A DNA stretch of 40,701 nt from JBKHYJ01 sp046565505 (GTDB lineage Bacteria; Acidobacteriota; Blastocatellia; UBA7656), in the NCBI GenBank assembly GCA_046565505.1, contig JBKHYJ010000093.1:1-40701 (forward strand), written 5' to 3'. This document shows, piece by piece, positions 25,516 to 33,557 of this stretch (position 1 is the first letter of the stretch; every line of letters begins with the position of its first letter). Position numbers and translations under genes: made by a program. The notes beneath the pieces are model-generated. The model searched no databases. It was not told the DNA's origin and worked only from the letters and a program-made list of their open reading frames with translations.

Positions 25516-26256
25516 ATGGGATTCAAAGCTGATGAAGCCGATCTGCGCGCCGACTCGAATCAGGGGGGTGAGATAGACCTCTATGATGAGCTGGTCGCCT
25601 TCAGCAGTCTCTCGCCCGAAGACAGGGGCAGGGGGCAGTCGCCCAGCTTTGCGAATGATCCCGTGCCGGCCCCGCAATCCGCGGCAGGATTCGTTTATGC
25701 CAACCCCGCTGATTCGGGCGGGGCGGGGGCCGGGGCCGCCCCCGCGCCAGGCGATCTAAGCCCCGAGCCCATATCATTCCCATCCTTTGAATTGACAGAC
25801 CGCGCGGGGCCGAGGCCCGTTGAGAACCCGCCGGCCAGCCCTATCGAAGATTTCCCGTTTGAGTTGCCTTACGAGCCCGTCAATGATATCGGGGGCAGAC
25901 CTTCTTTCGGGCGTTTGCAAGCGGATCAGTCTGGTCATGGCGGCACGGGCGATCTGGACCTGGCCTACCTGCTGAGAGTGACCGGGCCGCTCATCGCTCT
26001 CAACGTGTCAGCGAACCCCGCCTCGCCGCTGCTCGTGTGCAAAGATTGCCGCAGCCAGTCGTCAAGCGGAGACATGTTCTGTGTCACCTGCGGCGGGTTG
26101 CTTGAGGGCGCCGAAATAGGCGAGGACGGCATTGACGAGGCGGAAGTACCCGTGCCTGCCGTCGGAGTCGCGGCCGCGATTCGCGCGTGCGGTAACTGCA
26201 ACTACATCATCGAAGAAGACGAGATATTCTGCCCGTCTTGCGGGACGGTCTTATAG
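25516..26256 (+). CDS. Double zinc-ribbon protein with disordered N-terminus
   Basis: A 246-residue protein starting at ATG 25516, with GGAG 9 bases upstream; an upstream TTG in the same frame at 25501 is less likely. Residues about 1-150 are acidic and Pro/Ala/Gly-rich, probably disordered. A short hydrophobic stretch (LAYLLRVTGPLIALNVSA) follows, then two C-terminal zinc ribbons: CKDC...FCVTCGG and CGNC...FCPSCG, each C-x2-C twice. No enzyme domain is seen. Zinc ribbons of this type join proteins or nucleic acids; the role is unknown. It converges with the scaffold gene and shares a long inverted repeat with it. Confidence 0.75.
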   Translation: MGFKADEADLRADSNQGGEIDLYDELVAFSSLSPEDRGRGQSPSFANDPVPAPQSAAGFVYANPADSGGAGAGAAPAPGDLSPEPISFPSFELTDRAGPRPVENPPASPIEDFPFELPYEPVNDIGGRPSFGRLQADQSGHGGTGDLDLAYLLRVTGPLIALNVSANPASPLLVCKDCRSQSSSGDMFCVTCGGLLEGAEIGEDGIDEAEVPVPAVGVAAAIRACGNCNYIIEEDEIFCPSCGTVL

Positions 26257-26325
26257 AAGGCTCGCAAGACATAGGCCCGCCGGCGTCTACGTCCCAACTC
26301 CTATCACCCGTTGAGCCTTCTATAA
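26251..26325. terminator. Two-way terminator with 13-base perfect inverted repeat
   Basis: TTATAGAAGGCTC (26251-26263) and GAGCCTTCTATAA (26313-26325) are exact reverse complements 49 bases apart. The left arm includes the stop codon of the zinc-ribbon gene and the right arm abuts the stop of the scaffold gene. It sits exactly between two converging genes, so it can end both transcripts, though the loop is long. Confidence 0.55.
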
Positions 26326-26688
26326 TCATCCGTGTCGGCTGCTTTCGATCGCGGCCCGCAGCGCTTCGACCGCCAGGCTCGCGCAATGCATCTTGGCGGC
26401 GGGAAGGCGGCCTAGCGCGTCTACGATGTCTTTTCGCGTGAAAGATTGAAGCTCATCCAGCGAGCGCCCGCCGATCAATTCCGTCAGCGCGGAAGCGGCC
26501 GCGACCGTCGGGGGGCACCCCTGCGCCTGAACCCTGGCGTCTTTGATGCGCCCTTCTTCGACGCGCACCGTCAGCCTGATGCGGTCCATGCAGACTTCGT
26601 TGACGACGTCGCCGACGCCGGACGGATTATCGAGTTCTCCGACATTGCGCGGGTTTGCAATATGCTCGGCCACCTGCGGGCTGTACAT
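26326..26688 (-). CDS. Second IscU/NifU-type iron-sulfur scaffold
   Basis: A 120-residue scaffold-like protein (ATG at 26688, ribosome site AAGGT 7 bases upstream; a longer frame to 26736 has no such site). It keeps the three cluster cysteines and the Asp of the family: C33-x-D35, C58 in QGCPP, and H101-C102. The HscA-binding motif of IscU (LPPVK) is replaced by LPAAK. It is next to a second cysteine desulfurase, 70 bases apart, and this pair lies after the iscX end of the main ISC operon. I infer a second, chaperone-independent scaffold for a special or stress-time cluster supply; it could also be a NifU-like protein lacking the Nfu domain. Confidence 0.85.
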   Translation of the reverse strand: MYSPQVAEHIANPRNVGELDNPSGVGDVVNEVCMDRIRLTVRVEEGRIKDARVQAQGCPPTVAAASALTELIGGRSLDELQSFTRKDIVDALGRLPAAKMHCASLAVEALRAAIESSRHG

Positions 26689-26757
26689 GCGCGTAAACCT
26701 TAGACCGTTGCGCGCGACGCCGGCGTCGCGCGGCATGTGAAATTGAGAATCGTAATT

Positions 26758-27954
26758 TTAAGGGAGGGCGGGTTCCGCCTCATGCTCACCGGCCGGCAGC
26801 ATGCGGCGCAGCCGGCCGACGGCCTCTTCCAGCGCGGCTACAGTGTAATCAATCTCGTCGGGGGTCGTGTACGCGCTCAGGCTGAAGCGCAAACTACCGC
26901 GCACCTCTTCGCGCCTCAGTCCCAGGGCCTTGAGCACGTGGCTAGGCTCAAGGGAGCCTGACGCGCAGGCCGAGCCTGTAGAGACCGCGATGCCTTTCAG
27001 GTCGAGCGCGATTAAAAGGCTCTCGCCGTCCACGCCCTGAAAGCTCAAATTCGAGATGTTAGGCACGCGGCGGAAAGTGTCCCCATTGATCCTCAAGTGC
27101 CGCACGCGCTCGCCGAGTTGCCTTTCGAGGCGGTCCCTTAACTCGCGCATGCGCGCCGCGCGCTCTTCGAGGTGAACGCGCGCGAGTTCGGCGGCGCGGC
27201 CGAGCCCGACTATGGCGGGGACATTTTCCGTCCCGGCCCTGCGGTCGCGCTCGTGGTGCCCGCCGTAAAGCAGCTTCGTAAGCCGCGTGCCTTTCTTAAT
27301 GAAGAGCGCGCCGACGCCTTTCGGCCCATGAAACTTATGCCCCGAAAGCGAGAGCATATCTACGCCCAGCCGCTTAACATCCACAGGAATTTTCCCGACC
27401 GACTGCACCGCGTCCGTGTGAAAGTGCAGGCGATTCGACCCGCGCGCGCGCGCCTCCGCGACTACCCCGGCCACTTCTTCGATGGGCTGTATCGCGCCCG
27501 TCTCGTTGTTCGCATGCATTATGGAGACGAGTATAGTGCCCTCTTCAATCGCGCGGCGCACGTCGTCGGCGCTCACGAGGCCGCCCGCGGAGACTGGAAG
27601 GTAAGTCACGCGAAAGCCCGCCCGCTCAAGCGCCTCGCAAGTGGCGAGCACGGCCGGGTGCTCGATCTTCGTAGTGATGATGTGGTCGCCTGATTTGCGG
27701 TGCGCTTCGGCGATACCGCGTATGGCGAAATTGTCGGCTTCGGTCCCGCCGGCGACAAAGACCACCTCGCCCGGCGAGGCGTTGATCAACGCGGCGACTT
27801 CGCGCCTCGCCTTCTCGACCGCCGCCTTCGCGCGCTGGCCGAACGAATGCACGGACTGCGCGTTACCCATCTCGCCAGAGAAATAAGGCAGCATCGCTTC
27901 TACGACTTCGCCGGCCGCCGCCGTCGTGGCGCTGTTGTCGAGATAAACTCTCAT
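26758..27954 (-). CDS. Second cysteine desulfurase (NifS/IscS-type)
   Basis: A PLP enzyme of 398 residues that takes sulfur from cysteine to make a persulfide for cluster assembly. The PLP-binding Lys207 is in SLSGHKFHG and the persulfide Cys330 is in SACASGSLEPSHVL. It differs from the main IscS by the STGSACASG wording seen in NifS-like members. The ATG at 27954 gives the normal MRVYLDNSATT start; the upstream TTG at 27972 adds only six residues. It lies 58 bases after iscX on the same strand and 70 bases before the second scaffold gene, so it is probably the sulfur donor for that scaffold. It may also supply thiamine or tRNA thiolation. Confidence 0.93.
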   Translation of the reverse strand: MRVYLDNSATTAAAGEVVEAMLPYFSGEMGNAQSVHSFGQRAKAAVEKARREVAALINASPGEVVFVAGGTEADNFAIRGIAEAHRKSGDHIITTKIEHPAVLATCEALERAGFRVTYLPVSAGGLVSADDVRRAIEEGTILVSIMHANNETGAIQPIEEVAGVVAEARARGSNRLHFHTDAVQSVGKIPVDVKRLGVDMLSLSGHKFHGPKGVGALFIKKGTRLTKLLYGGHHERDRRAGTENVPAIVGLGRAAELARVHLEERAARMRELRDRLERQLGERVRHLRINGDTFRRVPNISNLSFQGVDGESLLIALDLKGIAVSTGSACASGSLEPSHVLKALGLRREEVRGSLRFSLSAYTTPDEIDYTVAALEEAVGRLRRMLPAGEHEAEPALP

Positions 27955-28012
27955 AGCAGGGTCGGGGAGCAATGAAGGCCGAGGCTTTTACCCGGCTCCC
28001 GGCGCCGGGCCA

Positions 28013-28228
28013 TCACCCATGCTCTTCCTGCCACTCCTCGTACCAGGCCATCTGGAGGGCTTCGAGCTTCTTCTCGTTAGAATCTTTCGGGTCGCCTGTG
28101 AAGCCGTCGAGCGCAATAACCCACTTATGAAGGTCGGTGAAGCGAACGCTCAGCGGGTCCACGTCGGGGTGGGCTTCCATCAGCCTGATGGCAAGCTCTT
28201 CCGTGTCAGTCCAACCCATCTCCGCCAT
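28013..28228 (-). CDS. iscX: Iron-sulfur assembly protein IscX
   Basis: A 71-residue acidic protein of the IscX (YfhJ) family that binds IscS and iron and tunes sulfur transfer. The family pattern W-T-D-T-E-E-L-A near the start, DVDPLSVRFTDLHKWV in the middle and the conserved EALQMAWYEEW end are all present. Its place next to fdx matches other ISC operons. This is a clear assignment. Confidence 0.95.
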   Translation of the reverse strand: MAEMGWTDTEELAIRLMEAHPDVDPLSVRFTDLHKWVIALDGFTGDPKDSNEKKLEALQMAWYEEWQEEHG

Positions 28229-28249
28229 AGTGTACTCCTCTCAGAAGAA

Positions 28250-28636
28250 CTACTCCGCTATCTCGACCGTCACGTCGCCTTTGACCACGGCCTGGCATCC
28301 CAGGCGCGAATGCAGGGTCAGCCCGTCCGCGAGGTAAAGCCTGTCGTCCTCGTCGTCGTCCATAGGCGTGAGGTTCTCTTCGCCCTGTTTGACTATCACG
28401 TGGCAGGTCGTGCAGGCGCAGTTGCCGCCGCAGGCGTGCTGCAGGTCTATGCCGTAATTCAGCGCGATGTCGAGCAGCGACCCCTCCTTGCCATGCTCAT
28501 GATAAGGCGTCACGCCCGGCTCGTAGGTGACCGTGACGGGCTGTTCGCCATCGCGGAAGAAAGTGACCTTGCAGGTCTTGTTTTCAGTTTCGGCGCCTTC
28601 ATCCATCACCGCGCCGCCCGTCTCTCTTGCTTCCAT
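28250..28636 (-). CDS. fdx: ISC [2Fe-2S] ferredoxin
   Basis: A 128-residue adrenodoxin-type ferredoxin that gives electrons for cluster assembly on IscU. Cluster ligands are C69, C75, C78 and C114 (AC-GGNCA-C-TT-C and RLGCQ). Compared with E. coli Fdx (111 residues) there is an acidic extension of about 17 residues at the N-terminus; a second possible start is at residue 11. It lies between hscA and iscX, the usual order. Confidence 0.95.
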   Translation of the reverse strand: MEARETGGAVMDEGAETENKTCKVTFFRDGEQPVTVTYEPGVTPYHEHGKEGSLLDIALNYGIDLQHACGGNCACTTCHVIVKQGEENLTPMDDDEDDRLYLADGLTLHSRLGCQAVVKGDVTVEIAE

Positions 28637-28697
28637 ATCCGCCTTTCAGCTATTTCAACCGGAGGCCGAGGCCTTTCGCCGCCTCGACGCCCCGATT

Positions 28698-30572
28698 CTA
28701 AGCGACCTCTGACGCCTTACGGTCCTTGAGCGCCGTCAGCAACGCCCCGTCCATTATCAGCTCCGCGAGGTGGCGCGAAGCGTCGTCAAGCTGCTTGATC
28801 TTCTCACGTATCACGCGGTGGTCCTCGCCGCGCACGGCCTCGCGGAGCTCGCCGGCCGCGCGGCGAATGACCGCCTCCTCGTCCTCGCCGATTAACTCCC
28901 GGCCATGCTCCGCCAGCGCCTTCTCGGCGGCGCGCAGGACTGTCTCTGCCTCCGTGCGTGCCTCGATCAACTGCCGCCTGCGTATGTCTTCTTCGGCGAA
29001 TTCGAGCGAGTCCATCAGCATCTTTTCTATCTGCTCGTCGCTCAGCCCGTAAGATGGCTTCACTTCGATGGACTGCTCCTGCCCGGTCCGCTGATCTTTC
29101 GCGCTGACGGTCAGTATGCCGTTCGCGTCAATCATGTACCTGACCTCAATGCGGGGCAGGCCGGCGGGCTGCGGCGGTATTCCTTTCAGGGTGAATCGCG
29201 CGAGGCTGCGGCAATCTTCGACCAGCTCGCGCTCGCCCTGGACCACATGTATATCGATGCCCGTTTGGTTATCCACCCACGTCGTGAACATTTCGGACGC
29301 GGAGGCGGGGATGGTCGAGTTGCGATTTATTATCTTCGCAACGACGCCGCCCATCGTCTCTATGCCTAGGCTCAGCGGTGTGACGTCGAGCAGCAGCAAA
29401 TCCCTCCTCCCGCCCGACAGTATGTCCGCCTGAATCGCCGCGCCGAGCGCGACCACTTCGTCGGGGTTCAATTCCGTGTGCGGCTCGCGCCCGAACAATT
29501 CCTTGACCTTGCCGCGCACGAGCGGGATCCGAGTAGAGCCGCCGACCATGACCACTTCATCGACCTGCCCGGGGTCGAGGCCCGCGTCCTTCAGCGCCTG
29601 CCTGCAAGGGCCGAGCGTACGTTCAACCAGGCCGGCGATCAATCGGTCGAACTCGTCCCTGCGAACCTCGCGGCGGAATACGCCGCCCTCCCCGCCGAGG
29701 TCAACCGCCACGGTCGCCGCGACTGATTCGGAGAGCTCGTGCTTGGCCTGAATGACCGCTTTGCGAATCGTTTGAAACAAGGCGGGGTCGCCGCCGAGGC
29801 TCTTGCCCGTGGACTCGACGATCTCGTCGAGTATCAGGGTGATGAAGAGGTTATCGACGTCGTCGCCGCCGAGGTGCGTGTCGCCGTTCGTCGAAAGGAC
29901 CTCGAAGATGCCTTCTTTGAGCTTGAGTATTGAAATGTCGAACGTGCCGCCGCCGAGGTCGTAGACGGCGACGATGGCCTCATCGCGCTTATCTATGCCA
30001 TAAGCCAGCGAGGCGGCGGTCGGCTCGTTGACTATGCGAAGGACTTCGAGCCCCGCGAGGTGGCCCGCGTCCTTCGTGGCCTGCCGCTGCGCGTCGTTGA
30101 AGTAGGCGGGGACCGTGATGACGGCCTGGGTCACCTCTTCGCCGAAGAACCGTGACGCGCGCTCCTTCAGCTCGCGCAGTATGAACGCGGAAATCTCGGG
30201 CGGCGTGAACACCCTGTCGCCCATCTGAAATCTGATGACCTGCTCGCTGCCGGGCGCGATCTGGAACGGGACGAGGTGAAGGTCCTCGCGAACGTCCGCG
30301 CCGCCCTTGCCCATGAACCGCTTGACGGAGTAGATGGCTTTGCGCGGCTCCGTCATGAGCCGCCCGCGGGCCTCTTCGCCTATGAGCAGACGCCTCTCGT
30401 CCGCGTCGTAGTAGACGACCGAGGGCACGAGCGCCGCGCCGCGCTCGTCGCGTATCACCTCCGGCCCGCGGTCGCCCATGTAAGCAACGAGGCTGTTAGT
30501 GGTCCCGAGGTCGATGCCCACTATGCGCCCCGACTTCGGGCGCCCGCTCATGCTCAGTTCTATCACCGGCAT
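28698..30572 (-). CDS. hscA: ISC Hsp70-type chaperone HscA
   Basis: A 624-residue Hsp70 chaperone that helps transfer clusters from IscU. It has the nucleotide-binding domain (about 15-385) with GIDLGTTNS, VITVPAYFND, VYDLGGGTFD and the VVMVGGSTRIP motif, then the linker LLLLDVTPLSLGI and the substrate-binding domain (about 400-610). Length fits HscA. Its start is 3 bases after the hscB stop codon, and GGAGGAG just upstream serves as ribosome site, so the two chaperone genes are coupled. It is expected to act on the LPPVK motif of IscU. Confidence 0.95.
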   Translation of the reverse strand: MPVIELSMSGRPKSGRIVGIDLGTTNSLVAYMGDRGPEVIRDERGAALVPSVVYYDADERRLLIGEEARGRLMTEPRKAIYSVKRFMGKGGADVREDLHLVPFQIAPGSEQVIRFQMGDRVFTPPEISAFILRELKERASRFFGEEVTQAVITVPAYFNDAQRQATKDAGHLAGLEVLRIVNEPTAASLAYGIDKRDEAIVAVYDLGGGTFDISILKLKEGIFEVLSTNGDTHLGGDDVDNLFITLILDEIVESTGKSLGGDPALFQTIRKAVIQAKHELSESVAATVAVDLGGEGGVFRREVRRDEFDRLIAGLVERTLGPCRQALKDAGLDPGQVDEVVMVGGSTRIPLVRGKVKELFGREPHTELNPDEVVALGAAIQADILSGGRRDLLLLDVTPLSLGIETMGGVVAKIINRNSTIPASASEMFTTWVDNQTGIDIHVVQGERELVEDCRSLARFTLKGIPPQPAGLPRIEVRYMIDANGILTVSAKDQRTGQEQSIEVKPSYGLSDEQIEKMLMDSLEFAEEDIRRRQLIEARTEAETVLRAAEKALAEHGRELIGEDEEAVIRRAAGELREAVRGEDHRVIREKIKQLDDASRHLAELIMDGALLTALKDRKASEVA

Positions 30573-30575
30573 CTG

Positions 30576-31262
30576 TTAAATCTCCTCCCTGATGTCGCGG
30601 ACGAGGTTGCGGAGGTACGACCTCTGCGAATGAAGCTCGCTCATGCGGTCGAGCGTGCGCTTCTTCTCCACGTCGTCCGCCCCGCCATCGACCGCCGAAT
30701 CCCACTCCGCGAAAAGCGCGTAAAGCTTGTCGTCGATCTCGCGAAGTTTCCCTTCCAGTCCCCGGAGCGCCTCTTCTAACGCCGAGCGCGCCTCGGCGAC
30801 TTCTTCCTCGTCGCCCGCCTTCCTGGCGGCCTTCAGCCCTTCGACCTGCATGTTTAAATCAAACACCTCTTCGAGCAGCTCGGGCGGGGCTTTCTTGTCG
30901 GCCTCCTTGTACCCCTGGAGCGAAAGCAGGTATTGCCCCCGCGAAACCCTGTCGCGCAGGGTGCGGTAAGCGTCGTTGAGCCTGGACGCCCGGTCCATAC
31001 TCGCCTGCCGCTCCCGGCCGCTCGCGTTCATGAAGTAATCGGGGTGAAACTGGCGGCTGAGCGAGTAAAACGTTTTTTCGAGCGCGGCCTCGTCGATGGT
31101 CAGCTTTCTAGGCAAGCCGAAGAATGAAAAGTAATCCCCGGCCTCGTCAACCGGCAGTATCTTTCTGCACTGCGGGCAAAAATGCCCGCCCTCGGATTTC
31201 GCGCCGCAGTGAGGGCACGCGCCCGCCATACTCTTCTGTGCGTCGGCCATCAGTTCCGCCAT
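30576..31262 (-). CDS. hscB: J-domain co-chaperone HscB with N-terminal zinc motif
   Basis: A 228-residue co-chaperone that brings IscU to HscA and triggers its ATPase. The J domain (about 43-115) contains H73-P-D75, and the C-terminal helical part (about 120-225) binds IscU. Unlike E. coli HscB, it has an N-terminal four-cysteine motif C16-x2-C19...C29-x2-C32 before the J domain, as known in eukaryotic HSC20. The start at ATG 31262 avoids reading through a terminator and hairpin further upstream; a longer frame to 31364 is rejected for that reason. Confidence 0.93.
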   Translation of the reverse strand: MAELMADAQKSMAGACPHCGAKSEGGHFCPQCRKILPVDEAGDYFSFFGLPRKLTIDEAALEKTFYSLSRQFHPDYFMNASGRERQASMDRASRLNDAYRTLRDRVSRGQYLLSLQGYKEADKKAPPELLEEVFDLNMQVEGLKAARKAGDEEEVAEARSALEEALRGLEGKLREIDDKLYALFAEWDSAVDGGADDVEKKRTLDRMSELHSQRSYLRNLVRDIREEI

Positions 31263-31323
31263 CCCCGGCCATTCGTCCCCGGCCCCGCAGCCGAATTTAA
31301 GATTCGGGGCCCCGCGGGGGTGT

Positions 31324-31363
31324 AAAAAAATGATGGTTGAGTAGCTGCGGCACCCAACCATCA
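31324..31363 (-). terminator. Strong intrinsic terminator between iscA and hscB
   Basis: On the minus strand TGATGGTTG is matched perfectly by CAACCATCA, with a 15-base loop and seven T residues straight after. It lies 67 bases after the iscA stop and 61 bases before the hscB start. A second GC-rich hairpin (GGCCCC/GGGGCC and CCGAAT/ATTCGG, 31281-31311) follows. Most transcripts of iscRSUA should end here, with some read-through into hscBA. Confidence 0.85.
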
Positions 31364-31429
31364 CGCTTTACTGAAATGAATTCTTTTTTCAGCCCGCGCC
31401 ACCGGCGGGTGGGGCGGGAAACTTACGAG

Positions 31430-31756
31430 CTACACAGCAAACGATTCGCCGCAGCCGCATGCGCCGGAAGAGTTGGGGTTGACGAAGGTGAAGCCCCTTT
31501 GCATTAACCCCTCTTCCTTATAGTCAAGGGTCGAGCCGTTGAGAAAGAGGAAACTCTTCATGTCGACGAAGAGCTTCACCCCATCGACTTCAAAGACCTT
31601 GTCGCCCGCGCGCTCTTCGGTGTCGAGGGCCAGGTTGTAGCTCAGGCCGGAGCAGCCGCCGCCCTTCACGCCCACCCTGAGACCCCCCTCGGTCATCCCC
31701 TGATCGCGCATAATCTCGCGCACCTTTTCGACAGCTTTAGGAGTCAGTTGAATCAT
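31430..31756 (-). CDS. iscA: A-type iron-sulfur carrier IscA/ErpA
   Basis: A 108-residue carrier that takes clusters from IscU to target enzymes. The three conserved cysteines are present: C35 in GGGCSG, and C100-G-C102 near the end. It is of usual length and, in the operon, follows iscU by 34 bases. IscA and ErpA are hard to tell apart by sequence; the position after iscU favours IscA. Confidence 0.94.
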   Translation of the reverse strand: MIQLTPKAVEKVREIMRDQGMTEGGLRVGVKGGGCSGLSYNLALDTEERAGDKVFEVDGVKLFVDMKSFLFLNGSTLDYKEEGLMQRGFTFVNPNSSGACGCGESFAV

Positions 31757-31790
31757 ACCTTCCGCCCGATGCCTCTCGGCGTCAACGCGC

Positions 31791-32213
31791 TCAGGCGTTG
31801 ACGGTAGCTTCCTCCGCCTGCTCCCGCATCTTGCCCTGCTTCGTCTGGTAGTCGCGGATGGCGGCCTTGATGGCGTCCTCCGCTAAGACCGAGCAGTGAA
31901 TCTTGACCGGCGGCAGGTTGAGTTCCTTAACGATCTGCGTGTTCTTAATCTCAAGCGCCTGGTCCACCGTGCGCCCCTTGACCCACTCGGTCGCGAGGCT
32001 CGAGCTTGCGATGGCCGAGCCGCAGCCGAAGGTCTTAAACTTCGCGTCTTCGATGACGTTCGTTTCGGGGTTGATCTTGAGCTGGAGCTTCATCACGTCG
32101 CCGCACTCGGGCGCGCCGACCAGGCCCGTCCCGACGCTGGGGTCTTTCTTGTCCAGGTTCCCGACGTTGCGCGGGTTGTTGTAATGGTCAACGACCTTAT
32201 CTGAGTATGCCAT
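31791..32213 (-). CDS. iscU: Iron-sulfur cluster scaffold IscU
   Basis: The main scaffold on which [2Fe-2S] clusters are built. It has 140 residues, with ligands C37, D39, C64, H106 and C107, and the HscA-recognition motif LPPVK at 100-104. The C-terminus is about 12 residues longer than in E. coli and is charged. It lies 59 bases after iscS. Being intact with LPPVK, it should work with HscBA encoded downstream, unlike the second scaffold. Confidence 0.97.
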   Translation of the reverse strand: MAYSDKVVDHYNNPRNVGNLDKKDPSVGTGLVGAPECGDVMKLQLKINPETNVIEDAKFKTFGCGSAIASSSLATEWVKGRTVDQALEIKNTQIVKELNLPPVKIHCSVLAEDAIKAAIRDYQTKQGKMREQAEEATVNA

Positions 32214-32272
32214 TTAGTTTTCCTTCCTCCCGTAGTCGCATTCAATAGCTAATCAAGAATCCTTCTGACCGT

Positions 32273-33493
32273 TTATTCGCCGGCCCACTGCACGGTGCTG
32301 AGGTCTATGCCCTCCTGCACCATCTCCCACAGCGGCGACAGCTCCCTCAGCCTGTTGACGGCCTCGTTGACGCGCCCGATGGTGTAATCGACCTCCTCTT
32401 CGGTGTTGAAGCGGCCGAGGCCGAACCTGATCGAGCTGTGCGCAAGCTCCTCGCCGACGCCGAGCGCCTTCAGCACGTAGCTGGGCTCGAGGCTCGCGGA
32501 CGTGCAGGCGGACCCCGACGACACGGCTATGTCGTTTATGCCCATCAGCAGCGATTCGCCCTCGACGTAGGCGAACGAGATGTTGAGGTTGCCCGCCAGG
32601 CGGTGCTCATAGCTGCCGTTGATGTACACGTCGGGCAGCTCGTTCATAATACCCGCGCGCAACTTCTCCCGCAGGCCGGACACACGCTCGCGGTCGGTCT
32701 CCATGTCGGTCTTGGCGATCTCGGCCGCCTTGCCCAACCCCACGATGCCCGTGACGTTGAGCGTGCCGCTGCGCATGCCGCGCTCGTGCCCGCCGCCATC
32801 CATCATCGGCACGAGCACCACGCGGGGGTTCTTGCGGCGGACGTATAAAGCGCCCACGCCCTTAGGCCCATACATCTTGTGCGCGGACATCGACACGAGG
32901 TCGACGTTGAGGTCATTAACGTCGAATGGGATCTTGCCGACGGACTGCGTGGCGTCCGTGTGAAAGATCACGCCCCGCTCTTTGCACACCTTGCCGATCT
33001 CGGCTATCGGCTGGATCACGCCTATCTCATTGTTCGCGTGCATGACCGATACGAGGATCGTCTTGTCGGTGATGGCGTTCTTAACGTCGTCGGGCGAGAT
33101 CAGCCCGTCGCTGCCCACGGGCAGGTAAGTGACTTTGAAGCCGCGCTTCTCAAGCTTCTTGCAGGTGTCGAGCACGGCCTTGTGCTCAGTGACTACCGTG
33201 ATGATGTGATCGCCGCGCTCGTAATACATGTCGGCGACGCCTTTGATGGCGAGGTTGTCCGACTCGGTAGCGCCGCTCGTGAAGACAATCTCTTTCGAGG
33301 TGGCCCCGATCAGGTCGCCCACCTGCTTGCGCGCGTTCTCTACGGCCTCTTCCGCTTTCCAGCCGAACTCATGGTTGCGGCTGGCGGCGTTCCCGAAAAC
33401 CTCCGTGAAGTACGGGGCCATCTCCTCAAATACGCGCGGGTCACAAGGCGTGGTCGCGTGGTAATCCATATAAATCGGGAGCTTCAGCGCCAT
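32273..33493 (-). CDS. iscS: Main cysteine desulfurase IscS
   Basis: A 406-residue PLP enzyme that provides sulfur to IscU and to tRNA thiolation. Key residues are H104, K206 (PLP, in SMSAHKMYG) and the persulfide C330 in SSGSACTSASLEP, the classical IscS wording. The length and the C-terminal tail WEMVQEGIDLSTVQWA, which binds IscU, agree with E. coli IscS. It is preceded by a GGAG-type ribosome site and follows iscR by 64 bases. Confidence 0.97.
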   Translation of the reverse strand: MALKLPIYMDYHATTPCDPRVFEEMAPYFTEVFGNAASRNHEFGWKAEEAVENARKQVGDLIGATSKEIVFTSGATESDNLAIKGVADMYYERGDHIITVVTEHKAVLDTCKKLEKRGFKVTYLPVGSDGLISPDDVKNAITDKTILVSVMHANNEIGVIQPIAEIGKVCKERGVIFHTDATQSVGKIPFDVNDLNVDLVSMSAHKMYGPKGVGALYVRRKNPRVVLVPMMDGGGHERGMRSGTLNVTGIVGLGKAAEIAKTDMETDRERVSGLREKLRAGIMNELPDVYINGSYEHRLAGNLNISFAYVEGESLLMGINDIAVSSGSACTSASLEPSYVLKALGVGEELAHSSIRFGLGRFNTEEEVDYTIGRVNEAVNRLRELSPLWEMVQEGIDLSTVQWAGE

Positions 33494-33557
33494 ATTAATC
33501 TCCTTAAAACTAAAAGCCTGTCTGACCTGCCAGCGCCTGCGTGCTCGGCCGGCGCCC

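Noticed and set aside
31263..31364. Upstream extension of hscB
   Set aside because: It would translate the intrinsic terminator and the second hairpin; the ATG at 31262 gives the expected start.
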